64,000 nt of DNA from Aaosphaeria pasadenensis (taxonomy: Eukaryota > Ascomycota > Dothideomycetes > Pleosporales): assembly GCA_022813625.1 (NCBI GenBank), contig JAKLMB010000005.1, positions 1,364,001-1,428,000 of the forward strand, in the 5' to 3' direction. This document shows positions 33,984 through 46,572 of this stretch, in pieces (the first letter of the stretch is position 1; every line of letters begins with the position of its first letter). Made by a program: the position numbers and the translations under genes. Under the pieces are notes generated by a model. That model ran no database searches and had not been told where the DNA came from. It saw only the letters and a program-made list of their open reading frames with translations.

Positions 33984-36094
33984 ATGGCTTCAGATACATG
34001 CAGTTATGTCTGCGGGACGGAGAAGGCACCCGGGGAGTTTGAGCCTAATCCCGACATCACTGGTACAGGGGTTCGTATCGTCAGCTACGTTCGATGTACT
34101 ACTCGGCAATTGTGCTAATGTCTGCAGGTACGTTTAAGCTACACGATCACTGCTGGGCTCTCAGTGTTCATTGTCTGCGCCTATTATGTTTCTACCTTTC
34201 GCCCTGACGTGAGCCCTTTCCATCGTGAAGGGGAGCTTCTGCATCAGGACGACGATTTTCAACCAAATCCAGTCGACACGCGAGTCCTGGGGTGGACGAA
34301 GAAGCTACGGAATCTGGTTTACAAACCAAAGCCCGGGTCGATAAATCTCGAGCGAAACAGGCGATTCAAAAGAGCTTTAGTGAATGTGAGTTCTTCAAAC
34401 CTACCTAGACTCGACTAGATCGTAAGCTCAACCGCAGACAGTCTATGCTCGTCATGAGTGATCTTCAACTCCTCGTCGGATTGTCTTTGGTCTTTAGCGG
34501 TTACATTCAACTTCGCTGCGGACTCACGGCATACCATTGGCAGCAACTACTTCACCTAGTATGGCTCACTTCGGTCACACATTTCTCCTGCTTGACCTTT
34601 CTCCGTGGCCATCTTCAACAGCACCCATTTAAGCGTACTTGGAGATTGATTCTCATGACCACGCTAGTCATTGCACTGGTCGTCGGTCTCTCCAGCACGA
34701 GCTACTACACGTTCACCAATACACTCATCTCCTGGGAGGGCGAGAATTACAGACCAGAGCCTTCAGACTACGCCATCTGCTACATGAACGGTGCAGAGGG
34801 CGTCGTGGTGTATGACGGCGGAAAGAGTCGACAGTACATGATCTTCTCCAACGTGCTCATTGTCTTCGGACTATTCATCCGGCTTGTGCGATCTTATGAG
34901 TTTCCTGTAATGTTTCTGTTACATAGGAGGCAGGAGTTGGGAGATGCGCTGAATCAGATGCTACGAAAGATGGCAATGACTTGTGACAGGCATAAGTTGC
35001 TTGCAGACTTTGCGGTGGCTTTCGTATACATACCTTGTGCTTCGGTCATTGTTTTGATTAGCACGCTGCTCGACCTTGGTGTGTCGATGTTGTTCGAAGT
35101 GAGTCTTCCCAATCCAGGATTCATTCACGATGATTGGGGTACTAATCAGTTCTTGTGATAGGTCTGGTGGCTCGTCGTCTGCTTCGTCTGGGGCTGCATT
35201 CGACTCTGGGTCACTGGTCACGGTGGAGTGAAGGATGGCCCGCAAGACTGGAGCTTTGGACAAACACTCCCACTGTTCCTCCTCGGTGCGCCCGTGTTCG
35301 CCATGCTGGAGGGTTTCTTCTCATCCGAGCGCGATTCACATCTAAACGTCCACCTAACAGTCCAAACCCAAGCCCAAGACCAGACCCAGAGTAAACCCTC
35401 AACGCCAGCTGCCCCCTCCCTCCCACCATCCCCAACCTCCAATCCGCCCTCGAACCCCTCAACAGCAACCCTCCCCCTCCCCGTCTCCGTCTCCACAGCC
35501 TCAACTACAGCCCCAAGCTCCCCAAAACGCGCCGCAACATCGCACATCCCGTCCTCCCTGCCGCGGACGCCCGACCTCAACATCCACACCGCGTTCTGGG
35601 TGACGCCCTACACCATCATCCTCCTCATCTGGCTCGCCAACCTCAGCGCCTCGACCCTGACCGCCCTCTTCGTCTCGTGGGTCGTCGTCCGCGTCTTCTA
35701 CCCCTTCGGCTTCGCAATGGGGAGTCTCTACTTCGTCATCGTGTTCTCCCTGCTCGTCGACCGCGTCTTATCTCGGCCAGCATCTTCCACCCCCTCTCCA
35801 CCCTCACCTACACTACCACCAAATTCTACAACACCACCACCGACAGCAGCACTCTCCCCCAAACGCCGCCGCGCCCTCCGCGCCATCACATTCGTAATCA
35901 ACTTCCTAATGGCGTTCGCCCTGCAGTGCACGGTGTGGTTCGAAGAGGGGAGGAACGGCATAAGGAATGGGACGGCGTACCGCGCGCTGTTGATTGCGTA
36001 TGCGGGTGTGTATGTGCTCGTGTGTTTTGCGGACATGGCGGTGAGGAAGTTCTGGGGGAGGAGGAAGAAGGGGCCAGCCGTGAAGGGGGTTTGA
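33984..36094 (+). CDS. Fungal multipass membrane protein, 644 aa, function unknown
   Basis: Four exons: 33984-34070, 34128-34385, 34442-35098 and 35162-36094. The N-terminus CSYVCGTEKAPGEFEPNPDITGTG is followed by a first hydrophobic helix (ITAGLSVFIVCAYYVS). Further membrane segments occur at LQLLVGLSLVFSGYI, LILMTTLVIALVVG, MIFSNVLIVFGLFI, FVYIPCASVIVLIS, plus three to four in the last exon (TPYTIILLIWLANLSAS, SLYFVIVFSLLVD, FLMAFALQCTVWF, LLIAYAGVYVLVCFADM). Motifs MSDLQLLVGLS and LTAYHWQQLLHLVWLTSVTH fit a fungal-only membrane family that lacks a named function. A cytosolic Pro/Ser/Thr-rich loop lies at about residues 395-475. Intron 1 uses a weaker GTTCGT donor but has a CTAAT branch and TCTGCAG acceptor. 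Receptor or transporter roles are speculation. Confidence 0.82.
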
Positions 36095-36831
36095 CGTGAG
36101 GGTGATGGGCATGGGGAGGGTGGACTTGTTTTTTGTATGTTTGTTTTTGCTGCATTTGTCTATGCATGGCTGGGCGTTCCAAGGCGTCCGATTCCTAGAG
36201 GAAATAGCTATTAATGAAGAAGTAATGATACTCATCATAAATGCACATAAATGCACGTGTCGTCAGTTACTACTCCTTCTTGTGGTCCCCACTTCCCCCC
36301 AGCCCCCTTTTCAGGTCTAGAAACCCAAACTCTTTGATTGATTTGTTGCCCAGATGGAGGTGTGATTGATGCAATACATTTGGCATTGAAGGCCATTTGG
36401 CGAACCAGGTGCGTCACTCATTGGCATAAGCACGACGCGGTCGATCATGATATCATTGCATTATACTCATTTGGAAATTGATATCATTTCTACTCAAAGG
36501 ATTTGGCTCGACTGACATACAACGGTGACGGTCTTATCCCCGCAGCCTCTCAGGGGAAAGGTGTGTCTACCCGGTCATTTAGGAGGTAGTGTTTTGATGA
36601 AATTCCCCAGGGCTTTTCGCAATGAAACTGCTTCTAGACTTTGCCCTTCGGACCCCATGATTGACTCCAAATAGGTTAGACAAGACGAAGTCGAGATCTT
36701 CTTTTGCTCCTGCAACTTCGGCTTCGCGTTAGGTATCTGAGCAAGTCGCAGGTTGTGATTTTGGAGATTTTCTTCGAAGTAGTACTCAAAGGCCAGTCCG
36801 CTCGATTCCCTGGGTAGTTGGAAGATGGCTT
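36095..36831. other. Intergenic between convergent genes
   Basis: About 740 bases of 3' flanks for the multipass membrane gene (plus) and the ULD-type gene (minus). No features seen. Confidence 0.5.
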
Positions 36832-38707
36832 CTAGGTTTTTTGGGGCATCTCAACTGCAGTGGAAGGCCCTGCCACAGCTGCCTTAGCACTCATGATTAT
36901 GGTTGCGAACATCCTGTTGATAAAACGCTCCGGAAACCCTAGGCTGTCGACAATTTTCCGGAAAACCGACGGTTTACGCAATTTGCAAAGGTCTACGAAA
37001 TGGAGTCGACGTACGATTTCTGAGCATTTCAACGAACTCCTCGACTCAAATGCCAAAAGCCGCAATAACATCCAAGAGCGACATCTGGCTTTGATGATGA
37101 AGGGATGCAGTTGAAGGTACGATTTATGGGCGCTTATGAGGTAGTTTTCGGCCATGGGCACTGAATTGTCCATTTGAAGGCTGTGACGATTTTGAAGCTG
37201 ATGTTGGAGTGATAATATCTCGAAGATCAACCCAAGCGTCTTCATGCTTGCACATGGGTCGCCTATGCCCTTTCCCCCTAGCCTATAATTCAACATATGA
37301 GTCGGAAAAAAGGAGTTTATCTGGAACATTTCCCAATTGCGATCCAGCCGCGAAACTATGGTACCAGAGCGCTCCCTAGCCTCCAGGTAGGTTTCGCATC
37401 GCGAGAGTTCGGGCCATTGGGGTGAGCAGAAGGTCACTCTTCGAAAGTGTTTGATCTTGAGACATGGCTGCGAAGTCCAGAATTGCTCTTCAGAAGCAGG
37501 CAAACTCTTCTTTATCAGCTTATGAAGTTCGGATTTGTCATTCAATGCATCCATCTTAGTTGCCATGTCTTTAATAAAGTCTTCAAGAAAAGCACGCGCG
37601 TCATCTTCGGTCATACTGTCTAACGAAACCTGCGTCAAGCGGTCAGGTCCGACAGCCGAAGGCGTGTAGATGGAAATACAGAGACTGCACGTAGGACTGT
37701 GATGTAAGTTAGCTTGGCATATAAAGGGCGTCATTCATATCTTGAAACGAATAATAAAGAGAAATACATACCACATCATCTTTCCAGCAGATTTATTTGG
37801 CCAATAGTTCGAACAGCCTCCACATTCTCTCGTGTACCTTTCCTCATAAGGGAATATCATGCTCATTTCGATGCGCTCGCTAGCCTTGACCAATGTCCGA
37901 AACGATTTGATGTAAGGCCCCGCCGGCACAATGAGTTTGTCGGAACAAGTATTATAGAACAAGTACGATGAGGTATCAATCATACCACAATGTTGATCGT
38001 CCTTGGGGTAGAGTCTAAGGAGAAATTCGTAGCATTGCTATTGAACCCATTAGTTCCTTTCAAAAACATGCAACACAGTCGAGTCACAAACCTCCCATGT
38101 ATCTATGTCCCGGAATGAGATCGAGTAGATCCGACGAAAAGCATCTTCGAAGACGAAGCGGTCACCAAGGGGTGGAGGGAGGGGAGCTGAAGCATTGGCT
38201 TGCGCTAAGAAGGCTTGCCGGAAATCAGACGATCTTGGTAGGTGCGATCAGCAGGTGTCGAGCGAGTGATTGTATGGCATCATGGATTGATAGGACCTAC
38301 GATAATTGCATGATGATGGACTGCATTGGCGTAAGTCGACTTTCAAGACCGTGTAGAAGAATTTTCAGGTTGTCGCGGCTGAACATCCATTTGATCTTAC
38401 GAACGGCGTTTCTGAATGATCTTTTCTTGCGATCCGAGCCTAGATTGGGCTCAAATGTTCTCATCTCCGAATGGAATTTCTCCACCAGCTTTTTGATGTC
38501 TTGTTGAGTCTCGGTAAGGAGATGATTACCCGTAAGTTGGCCGGAATCCACCAGATTATCGAGCATTGACGCAAGTGCGGCATACCATTGAAGTTCCTTC
38601 GCATATCTTTCATATTCACCCGTTGCTCCTCGTCTTAGTAGCTCTTCTAGTTTGTAGAGAAAATGGCCAGACTTCAAAATTTCGATCACACTGATACCCA
38701 CAGACAT
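36832..38707 (-). CDS. ULD-type ubiquitin-like domain protein with helical N-terminus
   Basis: Four exons on the minus strand (38707-38301, 38233-38092, 38037-37772, 37696-36832) give 559 residues. Residues 1-135 are helical (SVIEILKSGHFLYKLEELLRR, YERYAKELQWYAALASMLD). Residues about 158-260 match the fungal ubiquitin-like ULD pattern: RFVFEDAFRRIYSISFRDIDTWE, then YIKSFRTLVKASERIEMSMIF. Two cysteine pairs follow (ECGGC and, across intron 3, CPTCSLC), as in relatives where this segment may bind zinc. The C-terminal 285 residues are helical, with no family seen. Intron 1 ends in an AAG acceptor; without splicing there, TAG at 38299-38297 would stop translation, and the downstream exon is in another frame. 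Such domains occur in fungal signalling and incompatibility-type proteins. An upstream exon is possible, because CTTTCTTTCAG precedes the start by about 35 bases. Confidence 0.7.
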
Positions 38708-40640
38708 ATTTCTTGTCTCTCGTATTTGTCGGACACTGAAAGAAAGAAGGAATGAGATTAGCCGAGAGCTGTGTTAGAATTTGAAAGATGATGTCGTTAG
38801 TGGAAGGAATTATACATAGACCTGCACCACGCAGGCAGGCACGATCCCGGAAGTGCCCATTTTATACGTTCATCGCGGATGGCATCAGCAGGCTTCACGT
38901 GCTTGACCGGAATTTTGACATCCGTCAAAACGATTTTTTGATTCGCTATGCAACTATCATTGTTTATCGTTGCTATGGGGTAGCTATCTGCGCTCTCGTT
39001 GGCCAGTCCTTCTATGGTTGGTCGCGTTGGCGGGCTGGATGCGAATCAGAATGTTACACAACAGTATTCGACATCTGGCGCAGCAGGCAAGGCATACACC
39101 AACTACTCAAGAAACTGCAAAATTCTACAATGAATAACAAAATACACAAGAGGGGCGGGATTGCGGAGTACTATTCTGAATATTCCGATAAAGTTCTTGA
39201 GGCGGCTAAGTCGTCGACATAGTACCTCTCCGTAGCAAGAATCGCCCCATAGAAGTAGTCCATGGCTTCGTTGATATAATTATCACGTAGAGACTCTGCA
39301 CTGTGCTTTCTAGACGCAGTTCAACCCGTGACATTACAGAACGAAATCTCTATCATTCACCAGCCATCACATACGCGGTTTCATGGAAACCAACACCTTC
39401 AAGGCAACATAAGAAATTCATTCACGACCTGTAATCAGTGTACGACATGTATAGATCCAATCATCTCATAGAGCTTTCTCGTGAGTGTCAGTAGAGGAAA
39501 GTCCAATTCCTCCTCATGATTAGCCCTTTGGGCATCACTTGTTGCGTAAAGACAGCTCTATAAAATAAAATTTATCGCAACAATGATATGCACATGTCTT
39601 CAATTGCAATATTCAAAGAGGCCTCAAGGAGCATCATCGTTGTTCCTCTCTGTGCAAGAATGCATGGCAAGGCTAGCAAAGAGGGGTGCACAGTCTTGTG
39701 GAAAGCGTATTCGTGCCCGGTGAAGCTGGTCGAGGATCTTCCGAATACGTACCAGCACACTCCGTATATACGTCAATAACGTGACTTGGGACGTTCAAGC
39801 CATCATGCAAGGAGGAGGTTGTCTCTAAATACGGCGAGCAGGGCAAGACGTAGTGGGACTTTGGATAAGGCAACGGAATTAAGGCTTAAAAGGGAAACAA
39901 GGCGAACGATGTCTCTATCATATATAGTGATGCATGAGTGGATGTGTGTGTGGAAAGATTACATTCATGTATCGGTCGTATCTATCTACAAATATGCGTG
40001 GATGTCGGCATATTAAAATGGCGACTTCGCTCGAGACGCTCGACAACAATGATTCGCTGCCGCTATGCATGCGCTATCATGTACTCCCTCCCTCTCTTCC
40101 ATCATCTCGAGGGACCGGGCTCGAAGGGGCTGTTGTATAAACATCGAGTATCGTACAGCACCGGGTAAATACTCGTGTGACGAGTGGGTTTGTACCTATG
40201 TGCCGCTCGATACAATTCCTGCCAAGCCCAGTCTCATATAACCCAGAAATCCCCCCATGTACATAATCCGAATGTTGTATATACTGTCGCAAATGCCATG
40301 CCGAAGACATGGAAAACAATAAAAAGGCGCAGTGCACGGATAGCACGCCCGCCATGAACCGATGAAGATGATGATGCGACGCCAACCATGGACCAAAAGG
40401 ATGGTAGTGCCCGAAGAAGACCTGGCCTGGAAAAGGAAACCAACAATGCCTACTCTTTTTCGTTCCAATGCGAACTATGCGCAAGACCGCAGACCATGAT
40501 GAAAACAAGAAACCAAACATAAATGGCGCCACAGGTTCATTCCGAACCAATGGCGCTGCCGCTAAACGCCGAGCTAATGCTGAGATCGATAGAGGTATCC
40601 GGAAAAGAAGGGAAAGATGTCCGCAAGTGAGGCTTCATGA
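38708..40640. other. Intergenic, 1.9 kb
   Basis: Promoter of the ULD-type gene (minus) and 3' flank of the GH17 glucanase gene (minus). A 144-codon plus-strand frame at 38788-39222 starts only 80 bases from the ULD start and has no recognisable features, so it is not called. No repeats of note. Confidence 0.45.
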
Positions 40641-42862
40641 TCATGAAACTGTCTTGCCGCCGCAATCGGGGATCTTGACGCCGTCCTTGAGCTTGCGATT
40701 GACGTCCATCAAGCCCCACTTGTCCTCCCACTCTTTTCCTTTGGTGTTGTAACGGATCTTCCATGGTTCATCAAAAGCAGAAAACCTAAAACCAGTTAGT
40801 AATCGAGTCAAGACCTCATCTCGAAGTTGAAAAAAACTTACCAGAAGTACTCCGTGCCGTTGTTCATGCTGGGGCAGACCCAGTCCTCGAGGAACTGGTT
40901 CAATTCTTCCACTCCAGCAACGGAACCTTCGCTGGTTGTCGTACAGGTCCCGGATCCACAGTTGTTGCCGCCAGCAGATGGCCATCCGACTTCAGCGACA
41001 ATTTGCTTGACATCGTCGTTGCCCTTAGTCAGAATCACATCGTGATTGTTCCAGAAATCCCAAGTCCAGCCGGCGGCCTTATCAACCGTAACACCAGCGA
41101 AGAACGGATGTACGTTAGACATGACAATCGAGATATTACCACTGTTTGCCATCTGCGAATTCCAGTTGTCTCCGAGATCCGAGGTTGCGATCGGAAGATT
41201 AATCTCATGTTTCGTCAGATTCGTTTTGATGTCGCCAATGATGTGCATCAGTTCCTGTTCCGTGAGATCTTCTCGGTAAAGCACTTCGTTACCCACGATG
41301 ATGCCCTTGAACTTGTTCTGGATGGCCTTCTTGTTGCCGTCAATTTCCTGGTGGTGGTCGATCAAATCCCACATCTGCGAGATCTGTCGGTCATTGGTGG
41401 TCTCATTGTTGCCGAGCCAGACACCGAGCCAGATCTTCATTTCGTTCTCCAACTTGAGTCGGGTAATGGCCTCCAATACCATCTCCGTCTGGTTGCAGTC
41501 GGTTCCGTACAATCGGACGGCATTTGTGAGTCGGGACATGACGGCGATATCACGGGTGATGTTGTTCTGGGAGGGTCCAACGTGGAGGCACTCGGGATAT
41601 TGGGCATTCAGGGGCGTGTAGTCGATTCCTGGGAAAACCTTGTGGAGCGCAGTATTGCTCATGAGCTGCTTGATCTCTGCAGAGTCGGCTGTCAGGTCCT
41701 TCTTGTTGTCGTCGGCGACCGTTTGCGGTGTTTCGCTGCTGCCGCTTCCACCTCCGCCGCCGCCTTTGTTCTTGTTCAGCAAAGCTCCGAGTACACCACC
41801 AACAACGGCGCCGATGATGACGAGGACAATGATGGTACCGACGATCCACTTCAGTTTCTTGCTGCCATGATTTTGCGAAGCAAGCCACTCTGATTTCTCT
41901 CCTGTCTGGGCCTCCATATTGCTGCTTCCATTTGCGCTCCCGCCCGAGCCACCAGGAACGGCGTTGTACTGCCCGCTTGGGTCGCGCGTGGCGGCGAAAG
42001 TCCCTGCCGCGGCGCCGGCGCCGACTCCCGCGCCTAGTGCGGCAACGCTGGACCCAGGGGTGCCCTCTCGACTCTGGTCGCGCGAGTTGCCAAAGGGCAC
42101 GAAGGACCGTCGCTTTGGTTGGTTGGGTTGTTGTGGACCCATGCCCCAGTCGTCATCATCGTCGGCTTCGTTGGGGTTGATGGCGCCCATGTGCTGGAGG
42201 GTCGAGGAAGAGTAGCGGTTGTAGGGAGTGTCTTGGTAATTCTGCGAGTGGGAGGGGCGATGGGAGAGAGGGAGACTGCGCTCTGACGAGCCTGTGATGG
42301 GGGAGGTGTTGCCAGCGGCATGAGGCATAGCGGCGGAGGCGGATAGAGGAGCGTTGGAGTTGAAGGAGGATTGCGAGTGAACGGGTCGAGGAGGTGCAGG
42401 CTGGTCGTAGCCATAGTGGTGGTCGTCGAAAGAGGCGTTGCCTTGATAGTTGCGGTCCTGGGGCGCGTTGTAGGGACCTGCAAAATTGTTACCATTTCGT
42501 CCACAATTGTCAATGTCTCGGAGAGCCTGAAGGCCACTCTCGCGCTCGTTGGCGTTGGCGACACCGATGGCGATGCCATTGATGCCACCGCCAGCAGCGT
42601 CTTCGCCAAGGTTATCCGTACCTGGTGTTATGCCTGGCGGCGTGTAATCGGAGTAGTTGTTGGGGTTGCCATGCTGTGGCCGTCCTTGCATGTTCCCGTA
42701 CGCGCTGTCGGGATGCATTCCAACGGGACTTCGGTGGGCGGGTGGTGGAGGAGGACTACTGCTCTGCAACATGGGGTTGGAAGGGTCTACCGACGACACG
42801 TCGCTGGGCTCGTAGTATGGGGAGGAGGTAGGGTACTGGGGGTAGTTGTGTGAAGCTGCCAT
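40641..42862 (-). CDS. btgC: Membrane-anchored glucan endo-1,3-beta-glucosidase, GH17 (BtgC type)
   Basis: Cell-wall beta-1,3-glucan hydrolase or remodelling enzyme held in the plasma membrane. Two exons (42862-40842 and 40785-40641) give 721 residues; a family-typical Trp codon is split at the junction (YFW-FSAFDEPWK). Residues 1-335 are a Ser/Pro/Asn/Gly-rich cytosolic tail. One helix follows (KWIVGTIIVLVIIGAVVGGVLGALL, about 336-362), then a Gly/Ser linker and the GH17 barrel from about 410. The acid/base Glu526 is in IVGNEVLYR and the nucleophile Glu624 in VAEVGWPSAGG. The long N-terminal tail before the helix is the hallmark of the BtgC branch rather than GPI-anchored GH17 enzymes. N-glycosylation sequons are frequent in the outer part. 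It is the best-supported symbol in the window after SLC1. Confidence 0.95.
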
Positions 42863-45800
42863 TGCTGGACGAGGTGGACGTGATGCAATGGCAGTAGTAG
42901 TTGGTTACGATGAGGAAAGCAAGACCAAGGTCGAGCCCCAGTAATAGTGGAGGAGAGCGACTGCAATACCAAGAGTCGAGTGTGTGCGTACGCGTCGAGG
43001 ATCGAGATGGTATTATGTGCAATAAAGAAAACCGGTTGCGGCTATGGAGAAAGCAGGGCAGGGCAGTGAAAGGGTGAAACGGAACAAGGCGACCTAGGCG
43101 GAGAGTAGGGGTGTCGACTGTGTTTCCAGGGTGGGAAATGAGTTCCAGTGATAGCGACAGTGACTATTGATGGTGATGTTGAGGAGAGGAAAGAGGAAGA
43201 GAGGAGATAAGATAGGGATAGGAGAGGAAGAGGAGGAAGATGAGGTGGTTCGGTATGGTGTTGAGTAGTTAGCAGTGAAGAGGAGAGGAAAGTTGATGGC
43301 TGATGATGGCTGATGGGACAGTGATGGTCTATTGTCTATGGGTGGTCTAGTGTCCATTGGTGGGTGTGCCGTTCCTGCCGCTACGAGAAAGGTGTGACAC
43401 TGACCCCTTCCAAAGGCGGTTGGTCTCTTAACCAGGTGGTGGGTGGTAGTAAGGTGGCTGTTGTTCCGTGGTGTTACTCAGGAAACGCACGTTTTACTCT
43501 ATTGGGACCATTATCCTCCATTTTCAGTTCTGATCTGATCCTGCACTATTCCATAATGATTAACTATCCACTGTGTATCTCCGTATTGCTCTGTTCTGTT
43601 GTGTTTGATGGCTGGTGAGAGTGAGGGAAAGGTAGGAAATCGACAGGGCTGGGTTGTTGCTGGGCGCTGGGGTCCGTCTACACTCGGCTGGTACCCGCCT
43701 CCCACCCATAAACAGACACAGACACAGACACAGACACAGACACAGACCCAAGGACCCACGAATGACGCACGAGTAACCAACATATTAACAGGTTCACATA
43801 GCAACAGGAATAACGTCAGGTAAACAAGACAACTCTACAAGCTCTTCCACTTCCTCTTCCCTTTCACTATTGTCTCTAGGATGATGATTGATGAGGATGG
43901 GTTGATGATCATCGTTGCATTGCGCGTACACCCCAATGATCTATCTATAGTAAATGCATCTCTGTGGCGATGGACAGTAGAGTAGTCTTAGGTATAGTAG
44001 GTACAGTAGTGGTCTGTAGCGATGGGGTCCGGCTTAAAATGACCGGAGGCGTCGTTGGTTGCCTCAGCTCTCCCATTCGAGACAAGACAACTCCCAATAG
44101 TCCAATCCTCCCTTAGAGCCTGGGCACTTCCTCTATTCCTCTCAACAAGAAACATCAACCTCATGTCTACCATCTAGTAGTTATCTACCATGGAATTATT
44201 GCACACATCACAATAAATAACTGTTGTATTTGAATCTGCTCATCCCCAGGCCTATCCTGCGTCGTCGTCATCGAGTCCGAGACTGATCTACAATCCATCA
44301 ATGCGCAACGCACATCCTCCGTCCACTCCCACTGGCACTCACTCCTCCATGAACCATCACTCCACTCCACGCCGCCCCCTCCGCCATTTCAATAAAACCT
44401 CACTGCTCAATCGCCCCCTTCAGTAATCCGCCATCCTCAATAATTAATGCTCATGCCCATTATCGAAAAATAATCACTACTCCTGCATCTATCCTCCGTA
44501 TCCACGCCCGCCGTCAGCAGCCCCCTCCCCTCTTCTCCTACCCGTCCCGCACCAAAAGACCCTTAAACGTCCTCCCCCCTTCCTCAGCTCGTGCTCGGTG
44601 CTCGTGTTCTCGACGTCCCGTACCAAAGCCACGCCGCATCAATACGAATCCCACCCTACCTTCCTCCATCCTTCATAATAATCAACCGCACCCTTACTTC
44701 CACCACCAACTAACTAAATACGAGCCCTTCATCACGCAACAGTAATTCAGGTAACTAGACGACCGAAGACCGAGGTTTCTAGAACATTAGGTCCCCAATA
44801 GTGAGAACGTGACAGCCAAAAACGTGTTGCGGGTTGCATTCCAATAAATCGAACTAACCACACGCGGAAGGAAGGGAAGAAAACCCCAGATGCTTCTAAC
44901 AATAGAAATGGGAATGCGCCGGTTTTATGCCGTTGGATGTGCTACTGTGTGAACGCGCTCCATATTAAAACTTTGAATAATCGACAACAGTGTCAGTAGG
45001 TATGGACTGTGGAGTGCTGTAAGTGTTTAGCTATATCGAAGTATGTGTCTAGGGACTGGTTCTCGTAACTATCGTGAGAGAACGCTTCCCATGGTACACG
45101 CCGCCCACGCGTTCCCCAACCCTTATGTTGGGAGGTCGGTCCGCTGGGCCATTCTTCAACCGTCGCCCGAAGATAGATGGTCGTATATAATTATCTAGTC
45201 GTGCGTGAATTACCTAAAGAGGAAAAAAGGAACGCTTTAATTCTTTTCGGACCGTGACTTGCTTTGGCAGGAAAATGCATGTCTAATCCTTCTTTTTGGC
45301 TTTGCGTAGGTAATGTATCATGCATTATGCGGGGATCGATGAAGGTGTTTCCTGTACACCTACATCTTCATGGTCTTACCACAAAGCACATAGTACTGAA
45401 TACACACTATCATTGTCTATATTCCAACTCTTCAATCTTTCCATTTTCTTTTGGGTAGGTATTTGGTCCTAGGGCTTCGCATTCAGCGAGAAAGCTATCA
45501 TTGAGTTCCTTGGAGGTAGAGTATAAAGATTGAATTGATTTCGATATTTGCAACTGAAAGGTACCCAATTAACATCGCTTTTCTTTCCAAATCTCCAACT
45601 CACGTCTATCCATAAACCATTTAGATACAGAAGCACCGCGCAGACAACACCATCACGTGATTAAACACTCTCTTCAGAATAACTAGTACTTACCTAGGCA
45701 ATTGATGATATGACTTGAATCACGGGACTAGTACAAGGTATGTAGCATTTACACTGTACAAATGTGACATGTAGTAAGGAATCTATCTACCGGTCAAGTC

Positions 45801-46572
45801 AAGCTACAAGCTTGTGATGCTACGTCAAAATCCCATCCCACCAGTGGAGCTCCTCCCACATCATTATCATACAAACCATGCAAGCTATGGAATCAATTTA
45901 AATTTTTCTCTCTCAATTATCATATTTCGAGGAAAACCATACGCCCCATCATACAACGATGAGGCGGTAAATGGCAGTAGCGCGGAGGTACCTTACCCGA
46001 AAGGGTATTTTCGTACGCATGATGGGGCATCGCGGGTGCGTCACCTCGGAGCATTTTGCTTTCTTTCAGCTGCGTCTGATGCTGTGACGGAGAGTCGTTT
46101 GTGTGCGTTCCGAACGGTGGTCGAATGAACAGCAAGGAAGATTCTGAGCTGTGAGGTTCGTTGGAGAAGACTCAGAGCATAATGACGATTCAAAAGAATA
46201 CACATGCATTGGGATTGAGATTGGAATCATAGAGAAATGAGTGATAATGACGAAGGGCGGAGAGATCGCTTAACCCGGGGGCTTGTCTGGAAAAGGTAAA
46301 TGAGATTCTGGTTGTGACTCAGAAGATGGGGGACGATGTAGACGTAGATGAGGTACTCGGTACCGATGAAGGGTTCACCGGTGGTAGTGGTGCTTCAAAG
46401 GTAAGCGCTTGTTCGGGGGTGGGGAACTTGACGTTGTTTTGTTGCCGAGTTTGAACGTTTGACGTTGGATTGGTTTTGTTTATTATGTATGAGGGGTAAC
46501 GTCCGACATTGAACAGAGCTTCATCATATTGTATTGCATTGTTTTGCATTGCATTAGAACTGTACCGCGAAC
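42863..46572. other. Longest gene-poor tract, 3.7 kb
   Basis: Upstream of the glucanase (minus) and of the beta-lactamase-like gene (plus), so it is a large divergent promoter region. It holds an ACAGAC array at 43711-43748, C/T-rich DNA at 44250-44700 and AT-rich DNA from 45200 on. No frame with domain, signal or membrane pattern. No RNA gene recognised, though a noncoding transcript could fit here. Confidence 0.5.
43711..43748. repeat. ACAGAC hexanucleotide microsatellite
   Basis: Six near-perfect ACAGAC units about 850 bases upstream of the glucanase start codon. Confidence 0.9.

Noticed and set aside
35211..35589. Minus-strand frames antisense to the multipass membrane gene
   Set aside because: They mirror the Pro/Ser-rich loop of the sense gene, whose GC-rich codons leave the antisense frames open.
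38227..38301. ULD-type gene as a pseudogene with TAG and TGA stops plus a frameshift
   Set aside because: A 67-nt intron (donor GTAGGT, acceptor AAG) removes both stops and restores exactly the downstream frame, so an intact gene is the simpler reading, although the acceptor is weak.
38788..39222. 144-codon plus-strand frame
   Set aside because: Starts 80 bases from the divergent ULD gene start, has no domain, signal or membrane pattern, and its composition looks like noncoding DNA.
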